A stretch of DNA of 64,000 nucleotides, taken from the NCBI GenBank assembly GCA_963662575.1, contig OY759723.1, positions 2,852,001 through 2,916,000 of the forward strand, in the 5' to 3' direction. How positions within the stretch are numbered: position 1 is the first letter of the stretch; every line of letters starts with the position of its first letter. Positions 61,583 to 64,000 of this stretch are shown here, one piece after another. A program made the position numbers and the translations under genes. This DNA is from Bin5 sp963662575. Lineage in GTDB: Bacteria; Chloroflexota; Anaerolineae; Caldilineales; Caldilineaceae. Below the pieces are notes generated by a model. It had not been told where the DNA came from and searched no databases. It saw only the letters and a program-made list of their open reading frames with translations.

Positions 61583-62599
61583 ATGATTGTCGTAATGAAA
61601 CAGCATTCGTCAGCGGATCAGGTAGAGGCTGTCGTAAAACGCGTCGAAGAACTCGGCTACAAGGTGCATCTGAGTCGCGGTGAAGCACGTACAATCATCG
61701 GCATCATCGGCGCCGACGACTACCTGATCCAACAGGACACCTTCGAAGTACTCGATGGTGTCGAAAAGACCGTCCGCATTATGCAACCGTATAAGTACGC
61801 CAGCCGCGACTTCACACAGTCGTCAACCACTATTCCCGTGAATGGCATTAGCGTTGGCGGCGAAAGAATTGTGGTCATGGCAGGGCCATGCAGTGTCGAA
61901 AGCCGCGAGCAGATTCTGGAGACGGCTCATGCAGTTAAAGAGGCAGGTGGCTCCGTGCTGCGGGGCGGCGCCTTTAAACCGCGCAGCAGCCCATACAGTT
62001 TTCAAGGATTGGGCGAAGAGGGTCTCAAGTTTCTGGCTGAAGCCAGGGAGCAGACGGGCCTCCCGATCATTACTGAGGTAATGAGTTCGGAGGATATCGA
62101 ACTGGTTGGCGATTACACTGATATTTTTCAGATTGGCGCGCGTAACAACCAGAACTACCCACTGCTGAAAGCGGTGGGCAAGACGAGTAAACCCGTTTTC
62201 CTCAAACGCGGTATCAGCGGCACGATTCAGGAGTTGCTGATGGGAGCCGAATACATATTGAGCAACGGCAACATGCAAGTCATGGTATGCGAGCGCGGGA
62301 TTCGAACGTATGAGACCGCCACCCGCAATACTTTCGACATCAATGCCATCCCTGTACTGAAGCAGCTGACCCATTTGCCAGTCGTGGCCGATCCGGCCCA
62401 CGGAACAGGCCAATGGGAATTTGTTGGCCCGATTGCGAAGGCCGCGGTTGCCGCGGGAGCCGATGCCCTGATGATTGAAGTACACCCGAACCCGTCTAAG
62501 GCCTGGAGCGACGGCGCCCAGAGTCTGACTTTCAAGCGATTCGGCACTCTGATGGATGAGTTGCGGACAATTGCCAGCGCGGTCGGACGCCAACTTTGA
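61583..62599 (+). CDS. aroF: 3-deoxy-7-phosphoheptulonate synthase, type I-beta, copy 2
   Basis: 338 residues, same architecture as copy 1 (ferredoxin-like domain plus barrel; AGPCSVES, KPRSSPYSFQG, ARNNQNY, DPAHG, EVHPNP). The regulatory domain keeps the Tyr-binding residues, His29 and Ser31 in KVHLSRGEARTIIG, aligning by number with the Thermotoga enzyme. So it should be inhibited by tyrosine, a prediction by homology. The tail is of normal length. GAAAGGAT precedes the ATG. The genes of the pathway continue 88 bp on with tyrA. Confidence 0.94.
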   Translation: MIVVMKQHSSADQVEAVVKRVEELGYKVHLSRGEARTIIGIIGADDYLIQQDTFEVLDGVEKTVRIMQPYKYASRDFTQSSTTIPVNGISVGGERIVVMAGPCSVESREQILETAHAVKEAGGSVLRGGAFKPRSSPYSFQGLGEEGLKFLAEAREQTGLPIITEVMSSEDIELVGDYTDIFQIGARNNQNYPLLKAVGKTSKPVFLKRGISGTIQELLMGAEYILSNGNMQVMVCERGIRTYETATRNTFDINAIPVLKQLTHLPVVADPAHGTGQWEFVGPIAKAAVAAGADALMIEVHPNPSKAWSDGAQSLTFKRFGTLMDELRTIASAVGRQL

Positions 62600-62687
62600 T
62601 TCTCAGTCTCGGGCTCGAATCCTCAGTCCTGTGTGACTGCCGCGCCCGGTCAAATCAGGCGCGGGAATCCGGTAACGAACACGATTC

Positions 62688-63593
62688 ATGAAACCTCTCT
62701 CTGAATGCAGAGTTGCAGTCATTGGGCTGGGCCTGATGGGTGCAAGCCTGTGCATGGACCTGAAGCGGCGTAAACTCTGTCGCGAAGTGCGCGGTGTCAC
62801 GCGCAACTTTAGCACGATTTTGCGCGCATTTCACGAAGATGCAGTCGATTTGGCGACAACCGACCTCAGCTCCGGTGTTGCCGGCGCCGATGTCGTTATC
62901 CTCTCCACGCCAGTGCGGGCGGTTGTCACTATGCTGGAGACGCTGGGGCCGATCCTGTGGCCGGGCACAGTTGTCATGGATATGGGTAGCACCAAGGCTG
63001 AAATCTGCGCGGCTATGGACAGGCTTCCGCCCAGAGTTCAGCCAGTTGGGGGCCATCCCATGACCGGCAAGGAGACTGCCGGCTATGCCTCCGCCGAAAG
63101 TGGACTGTATGAGGGCGCGCCTTGGGTTCTCACACCGCTGCCGCGCACAACAACGGAAACAGTCTCACTGGCCACGGAACTGGCGACGGCAATCGGCGCA
63201 TTCCCCATCACCATGGAGCCGAACCGCCATGATCGACTGGTGGCGGCCATCAGCCATCTGCCCTTTCTGCTGGCGAGCGGCCTGGTTCACACAGTCAGTG
63301 ACAGCGGCGCCAACGATGCCGCTGTCTGGGACTTGGCGGCAGGCGGTTTTCGCGACACCAGCCGGGTAGCGGCAAGCGATACGCAGATGTTCCTGGATAT
63401 CCTGATGACCAATCGCGACGCGGTTCTGGCCCAGTTGGACACACTTGGCGGGCATCTCCAGGAACTTCGAACTTTGCTCGCCGACAAAGATGAAGACGCC
63501 TTGCGGACCAAGCTTTCCTGCTCCCAGGCTACGCGAGCCGCCTGGCAACCGAACAGAGGGGCGTTCGCGTCGCTGGCGGATGACGGAAATTGA
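62688..63593 (+). CDS. tyrA: Prephenate dehydrogenase
   Basis: 301 residues, NAD(P)-dependent oxidative decarboxylation of prephenate to 4-hydroxyphenylpyruvate, the Tyr branch. Rossmann GLGLMG (13-18), MGSTKAEIC, the active-site HPMTGKETAGYASA and AAISHLPFLLA (catalytic His) are all present. There is no ACT domain, so it is not the regulated ACT-type enzyme. The gene follows the DAHP synthases by 88 bp on the same strand and is followed by aroA. Confidence 0.94.
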   Translation: MKPLSECRVAVIGLGLMGASLCMDLKRRKLCREVRGVTRNFSTILRAFHEDAVDLATTDLSSGVAGADVVILSTPVRAVVTMLETLGPILWPGTVVMDMGSTKAEICAAMDRLPPRVQPVGGHPMTGKETAGYASAESGLYEGAPWVLTPLPRTTTETVSLATELATAIGAFPITMEPNRHDRLVAAISHLPFLLASGLVHTVSDSGANDAAVWDLAAGGFRDTSRVAASDTQMFLDILMTNRDAVLAQLDTLGGHLQELRTLLADKDEDALRTKLSCSQATRAAWQPNRGAFASLADDGN

Positions 63594-63709
63594 TCTCCAC
63601 TTGTCTTTGCGGGGAGTCAATACAATTCGAAGCAAACGAAAAAGAACAACGCAGATTTCCATAATCAGAACTGTTACACCCACCCATACATACACCACTC
63701 GGATCTCTT

Positions 63710-64000
63710 ATGGCAGACATTCTTAAGATCAGCAATACCGGTCCGCTCAATGGCCGGTGCGGAGTTCCCGGCGATAAGTCCATCAGCCACCGGGCGGTGA
63801 TCTTCGCTTCAATTGCCGAAGGTTCCTCGCACATTCGCAACTTTCTTGATGGCCACGACTGCCGTGCCACCATGAACATTATGCGGGCAATGGGTGTACG
63901 CATCGATGAGATCAGCAGCACGCGACTGGAAGTTCGCGGTGTCGGCCTCGATGGTTTGCAAGAGCCCAAAGACGTGCTCAACTGCGACAACAGCGGCACC
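63710..64000 (+). CDS. aroA: 3-phosphoshikimate 1-carboxyvinyltransferase (EPSP synthase), partial at right edge
   Basis: The first 97 residues, open to the window end. VPGDKSISHRAVIFASIAEG is the conserved shikimate-phosphate/PEP-binding segment (Lys and Ser-His-Arg). ILKISNTGPLNGR and the final NCDNSGT (Asn-x-Gly-Thr motif region) fit the family. It catalyses the penultimate step to chorismate. No strong ribosome binding site is seen before the ATG at 63710. It is 117 bp after the tyrA stop and almost surely part of the same operon. Confidence 0.93.
   Translation, partial: MADILKISNTGPLNGRCGVPGDKSISHRAVIFASIAEGSSHIRNFLDGHDCRATMNIMRAMGVRIDEISSTRLEVRGVGLDGLQEPKDVLNCDNSGT

Noticed and set aside
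62600..62687. GGGCTCGAATCC, a tRNA T-loop-like word before tyrA
   Set aside because: No acceptor, D or anticodon stems can be folded around it.

Overview
This 64 kb window looks like a chromosomal segment of a free-living heterotrophic bacterium with moderately high GC. My best guess is Chloroflexota (Anaerolineae/Caldilineales-like). That guess rests on the gene repertoire only: many carbohydrate ABC importers without their own ATPase, lipoprotein and Tat-lipoprotein solute-binding proteins, M81 peptidases, phytanoyl-CoA-type dioxygenases and enolase-superfamily enzymes. No rRNA, tRNA, CRISPR array or intact insertion sequence was seen.

Layout. 1-10.4 kb (minus strand) is central and sugar-acid catabolism: a partial Ldh-family dehydrogenase, a TPR lipoprotein, a pyruvate dehydrogenase E2 and a single-chain E1, then a run of an NAD-dependent epimerase, a double cupin, a PhyH dioxygenase, an NHL protein, an HpcH/HpaI aldolase and the wreck of an enolase-superfamily gene. 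A divergent peptide deformylase follows. 11.4-37.4 kb is the sugar uptake region. It holds four ABC import systems (14.3-17.6, 22.4-25.7, 29.8-33.0 and, on the minus strand, 34.1-37.4 kb), each with one binding protein and two permeases but no ATPase. Interspersed are a 12-repeat FG-GAP protein, a glycoside hydrolase with a GH42-type trimerisation domain, a 2-hydroxyacid dehydrogenase operon, an M81 peptidase, a DegT aminotransferase, a second PhyH protein and a kinase-fold protein.

37.9-45.5 kb is mixed: a frameshifted aquaporin gene, an acyltransferase, an aldo/keto reductase, two glycosyltransferases behind a promoter covered by an inverted repeat, a VOC protein and an intact enolase-superfamily dehydratase. 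45.8-50.2 kb is a tightly overlapped operon: coiled-coil protein, SelB elongation factor, aldo/keto reductase. 50.3-55.2 kb (minus) is another overlapped operon: Uma2-type nuclease, nitroreductase, and a PHP/zinc-ribbon/UvrD helicase fusion. An SDR enzyme and a lone membrane protein come next.

57.5-64 kb is an aromatic amino acid operon: aroH, two prephenate dehydratases, two DAHP synthases, tyrA and the start of aroA. It is preceded by a promoter, a leader peptide very rich in Phe/Trp/Tyr and a strong intrinsic terminator with a competing pairing, which together read as a transcription attenuator. Both duplicated enzymes appear as one copy that keeps its feedback-inhibitor residues and one that has lost them. 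I regard this leader plus the paired isozymes as the most interesting system in the window.
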